Shown: positions 45,113-54,062, numbered from the stretch's first letter. The stretch is DNA of 64,000 nt from an uncultured bacterium (GCA_905216055.1 CAJMSH010000003.1:124001-188000); one strand, 5' to 3'. Made by a program: numbers and translations. Notes: a model not told the origin generated them from the sequence alone.

Positions 45113-45140
45113 AAAAAGAGACCTATTTAGGTCTCTTTTT
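45113..45140 (+). terminator. Intrinsic terminator in the island
   Basis: AAAAAGAGACCTA pairs with TAGGTCTCTTTTT across a 2-nt centre. It lies about 115 nt after HNH copy 2. Confidence 0.88.
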
Positions 45141-45197
45141 AAGACAAAAATTCTTTTTCTCGAAATAAAAGAATTTTTTGAAAAGCAAATCTGCTTT

Positions 45198-45238
45198 ATA
45201 TTTTAGCCTAATTGGATATTTGTTAGACTTTCGTTTTC
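45198..45238 (+). repeat. 41-bp direct repeat, copy 2
   Basis: Exact copy of 41464-41504, same strand. Located just inside the right part of the island. Confidence 0.85.
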
Positions 45239-45348
45239 CCGAGAAAAAGGACATTTCAAACTGATGTACACTAATAAAGAATTTATCTATTCTTAAATAC
45301 TTGTTTCCTATTATGCTTATAATTTTATATTTGTGTTAATCTAATCAT

Positions 45349-45919
45349 ATGAAAAATCAAAATTTATATTTAATAGCAGGAGCTAATGGTAGTGGGAAAA
45401 GTACTTTAGCAAGTGAATTGTTACCATATGAAAAATTAGAATATTTAAATGCAGATGATATTGTTAAAGAAATTTGTCCGAAAATATCGAAAGTGTAAAA
45501 ATTAGAGCAGGAAAAATTGTTTTAGATAAATTGGCAAAATTATTAGATAATCATAAATCATTTGCAATAGAAACATTTTATCTGGTAAAAATCATATTAA
45601 AACTATAGAAAAAGCAAAAACTTTGGGATATAAAATTACTTTAATATATTCATATTTAGATAATCCTATATTATGTGAAAATCGAATAAAAGTAAGAGTC
45701 CTAAATGGTGGACACGATATTCCAAAAGAAGATATAGAAAGACGTTTTTATCGAAGTAAGAAAAATTTTTGGAATATATATAAAGAAATAGTAGATGAGT
45801 GGTTTTTATTTTATAACGGTTCTTCAGAATATATTTTAGTTGCGCAATCTGAAAATAGAACGGTTGAAATATTAAATGAAAATTTGTATAATGAATTTAT
45901 AAAGGATTTTTCATTATGA
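45349..45919 (+). pseudogene. Zeta-toxin-like AAA ATPase/kinase gene with two frameshifts
   Basis: The first frame (from ATG 45349) encodes MKNQNLYLIAGANGSGKSTLA, with Walker A GANGSGKS, and runs to a stop at 45496-45498. Shifting frame near 45482 and again near 45576 restores one continuous protein of about 190 residues that ends at 45919. It includes LNADDIVKEICP, SFAIET and RVLNGGHDIPKEDIERRF, as in the zeta-toxin/COG4185 family. Both shifts equal a missing base. It may be a decayed toxin gene or carry sequencing errors at A/T runs. It overlaps the next gene by 4 nt. Confidence 0.75.
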
Positions 45920-46080
45920 CAAAAATGACAGAAAAATTATTAAAAATAGGTAATAGAGCAATTAAAAAAGCTCAAGAAAATAATCGTAAAAAAGGTATTC
46001 CAAATGTATACAGTATAAATGGGAAAATTGTATTTCAATTACCTAATGGAGATATTACAACCCAATATAATTTTTCATAG
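45916..46080 (+). CDS. Small partner of the zeta-like gene (possible antitoxin)
   Basis: 54 residues (MTKMTEKLLKIGNRAIKKAQ onward), overlapping the zeta-like stop by ATGA. Lys-rich helical N-terminus and a C-terminal NGKIVFQLPNGDITTQYNFS. The 4-nt overlap with a toxin-like gene and the size fit a toxin-antitoxin or chaperone-like pair, but orientation and identity are inference. It ends near the right island boundary. Confidence 0.6.
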   Translation: MTKMTEKLLKIGNRAIKKAQENNRKKGIPNVYSINGKIVFQLPNGDITTQYNFS

Positions 46081-46201
46081 AAGAGTTTTGTTATACATAA
46101 AATAAAGTGTGTCAGAATGATAAGAAAACCTTGAATCCACTTGATATAAGTGAAATATAGAGCAATACTATAAGTATGCAATATGTTAAAATGGAGAAAT
46201 C

Positions 46202-46234
46202 TTTGGACATTGTTTCGACTCCCCTCGTCTCCAA
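46202..46234 (+). repeat. Right attachment-like repeat (copy of ssrA 3' end)
   Basis: 30 of 33 bp match 41253-41285; the three mismatches fall in positions 46210-46213. The right boundary of the island. Confidence 0.8.
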
Positions 46235-46388
46235 ATATATTTAAAACAAAAAAATGTCCAATTTAAATATAATAAATAAGACAGATTGGCTAACAGATGC
46301 TTCACATAAGGTGACTTTCCTCTCTCAAAACGATTATCAATCGTTTGGCTCAGAATAGTCTTAGTCTCTTTTTTCAATAAAAATTATT

Positions 46389-46880
46389 TTAGACATCATT
46401 AGCTTTTTTATTTTCTTTTTCAAGTCTTTTTAATTGCTTTTCATGTTTTGTTTCTGTCATTTTACATTTTTTAAGCAATTTATCGTAATACTCTTGTCTT
46501 TCATTCGGACTTTGTATATTCTTTGCTTCTTCTATACCTTCAAAATATTTATTTTTTTTGTCTGCCCAACCTATATTTTTCAATTTTGTCGTTGAATGAC
46601 AAATCATAGGAATTCCTATTGGTGCTGTTAATAATAAATCTGTAAGAACAATTCCTGAAGCTAATTCAGCAATTGCAGTTCCTCTTTTAAAATCTGTTCT
46701 GGGATTATGGTACTTTGTTGGGACATATTCTATCCATTTAGGAGCATCAGCAGGCTCAGCCGGTTGTACCCTCATATCTCTTAATCCTTCTGCTTCTGAC
46801 TCTTCAACACTCATTGCAAAAGCTGGTACATTTATAGAAAAAATTAATGTAGCCAATATAATTGATAATAATCTTCGCAT
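46389..46880 (-). CDS. Exported protein of unknown function, just right of the island
   Basis: 163 residues. Signal peptide MRRLLSIILATLIFSINVPAFA with likely cleavage after AFA. The mature part includes a hydrophobic segment near 68-92 (AIAELASGIVLTDLLLTAPIGIPMI), so it could sit in a membrane, and a charged helical C-terminal end (KQLKRLEKENKKAND). No family recognised. It lies 154 bp outside the right attachment-like repeat. Confidence 0.7.
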   Translation of the reverse strand: MRRLLSIILATLIFSINVPAFAMSVEESEAEGLRDMRVQPAEPADAPKWIEYVPTKYHNPRTDFKRGTAIAELASGIVLTDLLLTAPIGIPMICHSTTKLKNIGWADKKNKYFEGIEEAKNIQSPNERQEYYDKLLKKCKMTETKHEKQLKRLEKENKKANDV

Positions 46881-47175
46881 AACAATCCTTTCACAGATTA
46901 AATAATAAACTCAACACTAATCATCAAATCTGAATATATCATAAAAATTATAAAATTGGGAAATTACTTTACAAAACATTATCTCAAATTGTCTTTTGGC
47001 AAATACTTTAGATATATTTATTTTTTTATATAAATTAAGCTTTAAAAAATATTTTAAGAAAAAATCAAATTAATATAAATTTGTAAAAATGTAACTTTAT
47101 TACGTAAACTATTTATCCTTTATTTCAATAAGTATTTCCACATTCAACCGTTAATTTTCTAAAAATTTGCTAGTA
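46881..47175. other. AT-rich intergenic stretch
   Basis: 295 nt of very AT-rich sequence with no gene, repeat or clear terminator. Separates the exported-protein gene from the macrodomain gene (both minus strand). Confidence 0.45.
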
Positions 47176-47679
47176 TTATTTCAATAGTCTTTTATAAGTA
47201 TCGATTATATCCTCATTTATGTCTATGAAAATTACTTTTTCAAAGCAATCGTATTTATTTATGAATTCGGTCACTGTATCGTAAGCGATTTTGCAAGCTT
47301 TATCTATTGGGAAATGATAAACTCCGCAGGATATTGCAGGAAATGCTATTGTTTTGATGTTATTTTCTTTTGCAAGATTTAGTGCTGTTGTATAACAGGA
47401 TTTCAAAAGTTCCGGTTCATTTTTGTTGCCACCATACCAAACAGGGCCTACCGTATGGATTACATATTTGGCAGGCAAGTTATAACCTTTTGTAATTTTT
47501 GATTGTCCTGTTTCGCAACCGTTTAGGGTTCTGCATTCTGCAAGTAATTCTTTCCCTGCTGCACGATGAATAGCGCCATCTACCCCTCCGCCACCAAGTA
47601 ATGTTCTATTTGCAGCATTTACGATTGCATCAACTTTTAATTTTGTTATATCACCTTTTAAAACTTCGACTTCTGTCAT
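47176..47679 (-). CDS. Macrodomain protein (O-acetyl-ADP-ribose deacetylase family)
   Basis: 167 residues, a complete macrodomain. Conserved blocks: [34 protein letters not shown] (about 8-42), [26 protein letters not shown] (about 57-81), and [19 protein letters not shown] (about 111-129). YmdB/MacroD-type enzymes remove acetyl from O-acetyl-ADP-ribose or ADP-ribose from proteins or nucleic acids. AAGAG lies upstream. No partner ADP-ribosyltransferase gene is adjacent. Confidence 0.93.
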   Translation of the reverse strand: MTEVEVLKGDITKLKVDAIVNAANRTLLGGGGVDGAIHRAAGKELLAECRTLNGCETGQSKITKGYNLPAKYVIHTVGPVWYGGNKNEPELLKSCYTTALNLAKENNIKTIAFPAISCGVYHFPIDKACKIAYDTVTEFINKYDCFEKVIFIDINEDIIDTYKRLLK

Positions 47680-47794
47680 AATTTAACTCTTACTTTATAT
47701 ATACAATTACAATTTGTAATATTTTATACTAAATTAATCATTTATGACAAAAATTTTTTTTACGGTTTTTAAAATTAATAATAAAGGAGTTATT

Positions 47795-48313
47795 ATGATA
47801 AATCAAAACAAACTAATACGCTTTGGGAAATATATAGAACCTGATGTTAAAGAAATCCTAAATGGTGCAAAAACATTAAATAAAACTGTAAAAAATAAAG
47901 TTGTCCAAACTATAAACAATCCACAAAAAACAATACAAGATTCTTTAACAGATATTGTTACAATCAATTCAAAAGACGTATCTAAGACAGCTAAAAAAGT
48001 CCTTAACCCATTAACATCTATTTCCGAAAAGGCTCTGGATATTATGGAAACCAGCGATATAGCTGTAATACAGAACGGGGCAAAATTTATTAAAAATAAT
48101 CCTAAATTAAATCCTACTAAAGTATCAGAAAATATAATTAATATAATTGACAATAAAAGTAAAGAAGTAGAAACAAATATTGAGCAAATAAATATTAATA
48201 TTGCAAAATCTGTTATCAAGAAAAAAACAAAATACGCAATATTAAAAAATAAATTTATTAATTTTTTCATAAATATTTTTAACAAAATCAAAAACAAACT
48301 TAACAAAAATTAA
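47795..48313 (+). CDS. Unknown Lys/Asn/Ile-rich helical protein
   Basis: 172 residues. The start is placed at the ATG with AAAGGAG 5 nt upstream, 17 codons inside the longest frame. Strongly helical and rich in Lys/Asn/Ile/Thr, with repeated amphipathic segments (ISEKALDIMETSDIAVI; NIDNKSKEVETNIEQIN) and a basic hydrophobic C-terminal end (FINFFINIFNKIKNKLNKN). No signal peptide. It precedes the ABC1-like kinase gene by 80 nt; a functional link is possible but unproven. Confidence 0.65.
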   Translation: MINQNKLIRFGKYIEPDVKEILNGAKTLNKTVKNKVVQTINNPQKTIQDSLTDIVTINSKDVSKTAKKVLNPLTSISEKALDIMETSDIAVIQNGAKFIKNNPKLNPTKVSENIINIIDNKSKEVETNIEQININIAKSVIKKKTKYAILKNKFINFFINIFNKIKNKLNKN

Positions 48314-48393
48314 TCTTTATATATAATTTAACAATTTTTGTTAACAAGATTTCTTTGTATATGTATAGGGGATATATAAGGAAATATTTGGTT

Positions 48394-50217
48394 ATGAAAA
48401 TTCAAGTCATTAAAAAGCTTGTTTTAATGGGACTTACTAACAATACAAAAATTGGACGAGGAATCAGAGCCGGAAAATTTTCAAGTATGATCCCTTTCAA
48501 AAAGCTTGAATCTAATACAGGACAAATAATCAAAGAATATAATAAAAGCGCAATAAAAAATGCACCTAGAATATTTATGTCTTTAAAAAATGATAAAAAA
48601 TTTCTAGGCGTATTAAATAGATTTGCACAAAAAATGAAGCTTGGAGACGTTAAATGGGAAAACATGAGCGAAGAGGAAATAATTCAGCTTGTATTACAAA
48701 AAAGCGGAGTTGGCCCTTGTAAATTTGCACAGATAATTTCCTCAGATGAAGCTATCATGTCAAAATTATCTCCTAAACTCCAAACTGTTATAAAAAAGAC
48801 ACAAAGTGAAAACCCTTTTAGCAGAACTTTAAGTGAAGCACAAGCAATAGTTGACTCATCATTTAATAAACAAAGCAAGTTTTTGCCACTAAATCAAGGG
48901 AACAAAGCTTCACCAATAAAACAAGGTGACTTTAATACTTCCGGAATAAAGTTAGAAAAAGCTCTTAGTGCCGGCACTGTAGGGGAAGCCTACCTTGCCA
49001 AAACAAGTGATGGCAAAGAAGTCATCGTTAAAATGATTAAAGAAAATGTAGATCAAGAACAACTAGCATTAGAAGAAACAATATTTAAACGAATTATTTC
49101 TGAAATTGCGCCAGACGAAATTACGAAACAAAAACATATAAACATGCTAAAGAACTTATACTCAGATTGGAAAAAAGAATTAAACTTCAAATATGAGTAT
49201 GAATACAATAAATTACTTCAAAAAGGAGCAAAACGGTACAAAGTAGCAGACATAAAAGAGATTTCTGGCAACAACAGAGTAATAATTATGGATAAAGCTG
49301 ATGGCATTCAAATGAATCATCTAATGAAAATGTTAAAAGCTTATAAAGAAAACCCTGCGTTATTTGCAGAACGCTATGCGGATGAAATTAAAGCTAATCC
49401 ATGGCTTGCATCACCGGAAAAAGTAATAGCAGACTTACCCGAATGTATAACAAAAGCATTTGATGAAATGTGCTTGTTTATGAGGAATGGGAAAACCGCC
49501 ATAATGCACGGAGATCCACACATGGGTAATTATTTTATTACAACAAATGAAAAGGGGAAATTAATTCCAACCTTTATTGATACGGGAAACTGTGTAACAA
49601 GAGATGCTAAACAAATAAAATCAGACTTATCATTTTTGACAAACTATTTTGTAGGAAACTCTAAGGGAGTAGCCAAATATTTTGTGGAACAATGTGAACG
49701 AGATACAAATCTTCTGGCTAAAAAGATGCAAACAAGCAATCTTCTTCCGGCATCAAAGCAATCTGACGATGAACTTGTCAACAAACTTGCAGCAGAAATT
49801 CAAAAAACTATATTTGGGAAAAATCAAAATATTACAGATGTAGAAGCTGTACAAAAGACAATTATGACAATTTTGGAGAAATATGGATTATCAATGCGTC
49901 CAGAAGCAGCTACAGCATTAAAAGCTCAAATGCAATTTTATACCGGTATAACAGAAGCAGCAGCATTGTCCGGGAATAAAATTAATGTAGGAACAATTGT
50001 AAAAGATATTCCAAATGCTCTATATTATATGGTGAAGAGCAAGAGTAATCCATTCTCTACAATTAAAGAAGCTTCAAAATACATGTTTATGGACCAAGAA
50101 CAAGCCTCCAAAACAATGTATCAATTCCTAACAAAACCAAGTCCATATCAGTTATTATTTAGTTCTTCCAAATACAATACTGATTTAGCTTTACATACAT
50201 TAAATCTAAAAAGCTAA
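48394..50217 (+). CDS. Divergent ABC1/UbiB-type atypical kinase
   Basis: About 607 residues from the ATG at 48394 (MKIQVIKK); a TTG frame begins at 48355. ABC1-family landmarks are present but altered: KxGQ is KFAQ (CKFAQIIS near 110), the Ala-rich loop is SAGTVGEAYLAK near 192, a Lys lies in EVIVKMIK, the catalytic loop is MHGDPHMGNYF near 370, and the metal-binding DFG is FIDTGN. Flanked by long helical N- and C-terminal regions. It has no Fe-S, quinone or transport gene beside it, so a role in quinone synthesis is doubtful. Cytoplasmic, kinase-like; substrate unknown. Confidence 0.78.
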   Translation: MKIQVIKKLVLMGLTNNTKIGRGIRAGKFSSMIPFKKLESNTGQIIKEYNKSAIKNAPRIFMSLKNDKKFLGVLNRFAQKMKLGDVKWENMSEEEIIQLVLQKSGVGPCKFAQIISSDEAIMSKLSPKLQTVIKKTQSENPFSRTLSEAQAIVDSSFNKQSKFLPLNQGNKASPIKQGDFNTSGIKLEKALSAGTVGEAYLAKTSDGKEVIVKMIKENVDQEQLALEETIFKRIISEIAPDEITKQKHINMLKNLYSDWKKELNFKYEYEYNKLLQKGAKRYKVADIKEISGNNRVIIMDKADGIQMNHLMKMLKAYKENPALFAERYADEIKANPWLASPEKVIADLPECITKAFDEMCLFMRNGKTAIMHGDPHMGNYFITTNEKGKLIPTFIDTGNCVTRDAKQIKSDLSFLTNYFVGNSKGVAKYFVEQCERDTNLLAKKMQTSNLLPASKQSDDELVNKLAAEIQKTIFGKNQNITDVEAVQKTIMTILEKYGLSMRPEAATALKAQMQFYTGITEAAALSGNKINVGTIVKDIPNALYYMVKSKSNPFSTIKEASKYMFMDQEQASKTMYQFLTKPSPYQLLFSSSKYNTDLALHTLNLKS

Positions 50218-50245
50218 TTAAAACTTTAATCCTGCGAAAATAAAA

Positions 50246-51955
50246 TTATATCTTATACAGAAATCTTCGCATGTTTTCATAACCTTTTATTGTAATGCTT
50301 TTTGGATTTTCGTATTGCAAACCTTGAAAAATACTATTGAACAAACGTTCCGAAAAATTCACTGTATTTTCCAACAAATTGCACAATGTTTCATTTGCGA
50401 CATAAGATGAAATATGATGTTTTACATAACTGCGAAATTCCCTTACTTTTAAAACTGCAAATTCGGATAAATTCAAAGAATCCAAATGTTTGTCATATAA
50501 AGTTGCATCTTTTGATTTTTTTATTATATTTTTTAATTTTTCTATTTTATGCATTGATTTTTCATCATTCAATGTCGCTTGTAAAATTTCTACAGGAGTT
50601 TGATAAAGCTCTAAAATTTTGTTTAACATATAAGCAGGCACATCAAAATTTGACTCATACATCGGCTTATATTTCCAGCCTAAATTAGAAAGCAAATCTA
50701 AATTCGGATTAAATATTCTCGGATTTCTTTCATTTATATAAAATCTATGAGGAGATTCATTGTAATTTAAAGATTTTCTTGCCATTCTCATCACGTATTC
50801 ATAAGTATCTTTTGTATAAGTTGTCAAATTTTTATACCAATAATCTCCGTAATCTGACATTGATTTTAGATAATTTGTTTTAGTTCTATCATGATTCAGT
50901 TTCAACTGTCTTTGAACTTCTTTTCTAAAATCTTGAACAGAACTTAAAGAACAAATGTAGGCAGAAGGTGATGCTAAAATGTTTCTATTTGGAAGATTTG
51001 GATCAACATGAGAATATGCTTGGCGATAATCTGATAGAAATTGAAATTTTTTCATTTCTAAATTTAAAATATTACTATCTGATTTTTTATAAATTGTGGC
51101 TTTTGCATTTTCAGATTCCAATGCTTCTTTTATATATTCTTTTTCTGACGGATATGCCCAATTTTTAGTTATTCTTTTTATGTAATCATACCGTTTTTTA
51201 TGGTAATTTGATTTTGCATTAAGATAAGTTTTTACAAATTGTTCTTTCTCAGCCGATCTGTCAAAACTATCTAAATACCAAGGCATTGTTGCCATTTCAA
51301 ACATTTGAGCATTTTCAGGAAATTCTGACAGGGGTAATAGTATATTTTGGCTTTTTTGATTATCAAAAAAATTTATTTTATTTATTTTTTTTGCCCACTG
51401 GTAATCTATAAAATTTACGCTTCCATCATTGTCAATTAAAATATTTTTACCGTTCAAATCACCATGATAAATTCCGAGTTTGTCCAATTCAAACATTTTA
51501 TCAAAAAGCGTATTCAAATGTTCTTCTGTATAACGATTTGTTCTTGACACATATTTCCCAGAAACAAATGTCGAAACTAAATAATGTTCTCCACAATTTT
51601 GAACTCTTGCAACAGCTTCCTGCCCACCAATTTTATCAGTCGGTATCAAAGATAAATTGTTATATTCTTTAGAATAATCTTCAAAATACCCTGATTTATT
51701 TTTTTTAATAACGAGATTTCCCAACTGCGGATGATTAAACCTATAAGTTTCTCCCCCAATACCTTCGCCTAATTTTGTGACATTAGCCCCATTATTAATA
51801 AATTCATCAATTTCATTTCTCAATATCATTTTTATAGAATCATATTTGTCATTAAAATTCTCAAAATATGAACCTTTAAAACTCAATTGTTTTTTCTTTT
51901 GAAAACTATATTTTTGATTATTTATTTGATGATTTAATATTGGAGCTATTTCCAT
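50246..51955 (-). CDS. Kinase-like protein with N-terminal LSFKG motif
   Basis: About 569 residues from the ATG at 51953-51955 (AAGGA upstream). Near the N-terminus is KKQLSFKGSYF, as in other unknown proteins here. A protein-kinase-like fold follows: Gly-loop LGEGIGGETYRF near 63, Lys in LVIKKN, catalytic loop GIYHGDLNGKNILID near 160, and FIDYQ in place of DFG. The C-terminal 350 residues are a helical region of unknown function. Reminiscent of effector-type Ser/Thr kinases. Its start overlaps the preceding HAD gene by 38 nt. Confidence 0.75.
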   Translation of the reverse strand: MEIAPILNHQINNQKYSFQKKKQLSFKGSYFENFNDKYDSIKMILRNEIDEFINNGANVTKLGEGIGGETYRFNHPQLGNLVIKKNKSGYFEDYSKEYNNLSLIPTDKIGGQEAVARVQNCGEHYLVSTFVSGKYVSRTNRYTEEHLNTLFDKMFELDKLGIYHGDLNGKNILIDNDGSVNFIDYQWAKKINKINFFDNQKSQNILLPLSEFPENAQMFEMATMPWYLDSFDRSAEKEQFVKTYLNAKSNYHKKRYDYIKRITKNWAYPSEKEYIKEALESENAKATIYKKSDSNILNLEMKKFQFLSDYRQAYSHVDPNLPNRNILASPSAYICSLSSVQDFRKEVQRQLKLNHDRTKTNYLKSMSDYGDYWYKNLTTYTKDTYEYVMRMARKSLNYNESPHRFYINERNPRIFNPNLDLLSNLGWKYKPMYESNFDVPAYMLNKILELYQTPVEILQATLNDEKSMHKIEKLKNIIKKSKDATLYDKHLDSLNLSEFAVLKVREFRSYVKHHISSYVANETLCNLLENTVNFSERLFNSIFQGLQYENPKSITIKGYENMRRFLYKI

Positions 51956-53423
51956 TATCAATTTCCTTTTTTTTGTTTATAAAACGACACCCTGCATAAC
52001 CTGATAAACCAGCCAATATCAAACCCGTAACCATTTTAAAAGACCTATAATTTCCAGCAGATTTTTTTTTTGCGCCAAAGATTAATGTCTGTAAATTTTC
52101 AGACATTGAAGCTTTAAACGCTTTATTTCTTTCAGCATGAATTTTTATCACTTTTTTTACACCATCATCTAAACCTGCAAAATCTGCAACAATTATTTTG
52201 TTTATCCGAGCGAATGTATCAATTAAAGATTGCAATTTGGAATCTTTCTTTTTCATAACAATTCCATAAATTGGCATATCTTCAATTTTTTTAAGATAAC
52301 CGTTTTCCGTTAATTCTTTTCTTAATCCGTTTATGTACGAATTATTTTCTCCGCTATAAATCTTTTGCAAATCTTTAAATTTTTCTTGCATATCTTTTTG
52401 GTAAAAATCTTTATATGATGAATTTTCCTCACAATGTTTTACAAAATCCTTATCTAAATATTCCAAAGGATTAAGCATATCAAAATCATTTGACCCGTCA
52501 CCTGCCGCAATTACAATATCATTATTTTTTATAGCCTGCTTTAATGCTTTTTTTGTATCATACAATTTTGTTAAAGGACCATCTTCAATTTTTGGTGTAA
52601 TTGAGCAGGATATTCTATAATGATTAGTTTCATCTGCCGGCTCCCAATCAATATGATATTGAATTTTTTGAGAATCCATATATGTTTTTAAATCACTAAC
52701 AAAATTATCATAAATCCAATTTCTCTCAGGGCAAAAACCGTAATCAGGCGGGAATATTAAATTAAATTTTAATCTCCCGTCATTTCTTGACCCCAAAACA
52801 TATTCTGCAATAGGGGTTTTATGTTCTTGAATTTTGCCGTTATTTAAAGGAAGTTTTTTCCACTCATCAGGATTTAATTTCCCTTTACTGAAAAGGGATT
52901 TTTCACCGTAATCAGAAACGGAATTTTGGGAATCTGCTTCTATTAATTTAATCTGATATTTATCGGTAAGTTTTTTTAATTCCGCATGAATTTTATCCCC
53001 ATCCCAATTTGTCAAATTTTTAATATCTAATTCTTTATCTTTTTGAGGAGAATTATAATCAAACGGGAATTTATTTCTGAGATAAAAATCATCATCACTA
53101 CTCATTTTAACAAATTTGTCACTACCGTCTTTAGTAATAACTGTTTGAGGAAAAGGCAATTTAAAATCTCTCATTTTCAAAAGCCAAGAAATTGATTCAT
53201 ATTCTCCCAGAGTCCTTCCTGTAGTCAGGTTAAAATGCAAATCTTCTCGAGTTGTATTCAAAAATTTATTCATTTTATCGCAATATGCACTCATATAGCC
53301 GTTTTCACTCGGGATATGCAAAGAAGAATGTGTTGCAGGGCAATAAGTTCCGTCAAAATCCGAATACAAATCAATTTTACCTGCAGTAAATGCTATTTTA
53401 TTGTTTACACCTGATACTCGCAC
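51918..53423 (-). CDS. HAD-superfamily phosphatase (sucrose-phosphatase-like) with N-terminal IAFTAG motif
   Basis: 501 residues, GTG start with AGGG 8 nt upstream. The N-terminal segment KIAFTAGKIDLY precedes HAD motif I (SDFDGTYCP near 22). Motif II is LTTGRT near 66 and motif IV is AAGDGSNDFDML near 310, fitting Cof/sucrose-phosphate-phosphatase-type hydrolases. The C-terminal end carries a hydrophobic segment (MVTGLILAGLSGYAGCRF) that could anchor the protein. It overlaps the kinase-like gene by 38 nt, so the two are probably translated together. Substrate unknown. Confidence 0.78.
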   Translation of the reverse strand: MRVSGVNNKIAFTAGKIDLYSDFDGTYCPATHSSLHIPSENGYMSAYCDKMNKFLNTTREDLHFNLTTGRTLGEYESISWLLKMRDFKLPFPQTVITKDGSDKFVKMSSDDDFYLRNKFPFDYNSPQKDKELDIKNLTNWDGDKIHAELKKLTDKYQIKLIEADSQNSVSDYGEKSLFSKGKLNPDEWKKLPLNNGKIQEHKTPIAEYVLGSRNDGRLKFNLIFPPDYGFCPERNWIYDNFVSDLKTYMDSQKIQYHIDWEPADETNHYRISCSITPKIEDGPLTKLYDTKKALKQAIKNNDIVIAAGDGSNDFDMLNPLEYLDKDFVKHCEENSSYKDFYQKDMQEKFKDLQKIYSGENNSYINGLRKELTENGYLKKIEDMPIYGIVMKKKDSKLQSLIDTFARINKIIVADFAGLDDGVKKVIKIHAERNKAFKASMSENLQTLIFGAKKKSAGNYRSFKMVTGLILAGLSGYAGCRFINKKKEIDNGNSSNIKSSNK

Positions 53424-53517
53424 ACTTAATATCCCTAAAAAAGACCTAATTTATAAATTATAGAAGTAAAAATTATATCATACCAATTACTCACATATCC
53501 AAAAAATTATATTATAA

Positions 53518-53943
53518 CTATTTTGCAAAATATGAATAAGAAACTGAAGGATGTCTTAAAGCACCGTTACCTATTTTATAAGTAGCACCGCTTCTAACAG
53601 TAGTATAAGCACTGACAGGAGAAGATGAAGTATTTATACCACCGCCAAAATTTGGTCTTGGAATAGGAAAAGCACTATAAATAACATGTGATCCGCCACC
53701 TCTTTTTTTAGGTACGTTTTCAGATAAATAATACCCATCCTCATCATATTTACTTTTTTCAGGAGCATTTACATAAACATACTTTATCTGAGGTTCAGGT
53801 TTTTTATGCGGATAATAATTAATCCTTGCACCGGTAGAATTTTTTTGAGATGCGCCATATCTTAAAACTGTTGTCGCATTTGCAGGTAATGAGAAAATTC
53901 CTGCGATTATTAACGCAAATAAAAATACCAAATTCTTTTTCAT
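53518..53943 (-). CDS. Small exported protein of unknown function
   Basis: 141 residues. Signal peptide MKKNLVFLFALIIAGIFSLPANA with a likely cut after ANA. The mature part is Pro/Tyr/Ser/Gly rich, with a basic patch (KKRGGGSHVIYSAFPIPRPNFGGG) and no cysteines. No family recognised. Located between the HAD gene and pgeF on the same strand. Probably periplasmic or secreted. Confidence 0.7.
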   Translation of the reverse strand: MKKNLVFLFALIIAGIFSLPANATTVLRYGASQKNSTGARINYYPHKKPEPQIKYVYVNAPEKSKYDEDGYYLSENVPKKRGGGSHVIYSAFPIPRPNFGGGINTSSSPVSAYTTVRSGATYKIGNGALRHPSVSYSYFAK

Positions 53944-54062
53944 ATTCCACCTACTGTAATTTTTACATTTCCCTTATATATATAAAAACGAAAAAATAAT
54001 AATTTTGCCACATAAAATGCTTTTTTATGTAAATTTTTGTGAAGCAAAATATCCGTATATTA

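Larger units (their letters stand above)
45001..45348. other. Gene-free region of the island
   Basis: 348 nt. Contains the terminator at 45113-45140, the second copy of the 41-bp repeat (45198-45238), and the putative leaderless promoter of the zeta-like gene (TG-n-TAATCT at 45334-45342, 6 nt before the start at 45349). No gene seen. Confidence 0.6.
41265..46234 (+). mobile_element. ssrA-inserted genomic island without visible integrase
   Basis: About 4.9 kb lying between the ssrA 3' end and its partial copy at 46202-46234, the geometry left when a site-specific recombinase integrates at ssrA. Contents: two short unknown genes, an HNH nuclease gene, a WYL fragment, a WG-repeat protein (minus strand), an intact WYL regulator, a second HNH gene, a frameshifted zeta-toxin-like gene and a small partner. 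No tyrosine or serine recombinase is visible, so it is either a remnant or is mobilised in trans. Confidence 0.75.

Noticed and set aside
41286..46201. Search for an integrase or transposase in the island
   Set aside because: No frame of sufficient length shows tyrosine, serine or DDE recombinase motifs.
46186..46377. 63-codon minus-strand frame over the right island boundary
   Set aside because: It reads through the ssrA-derived repeat, so part of its sequence is explained as RNA. No ribosome site.
47803..48306. Long minus-strand frame opposite the gene at 47795
   Set aside because: A hydrophobic shadow of a Lys/Asn/Ile-rich gene. The plus-strand frame has a good ribosome site and protein-like helices.
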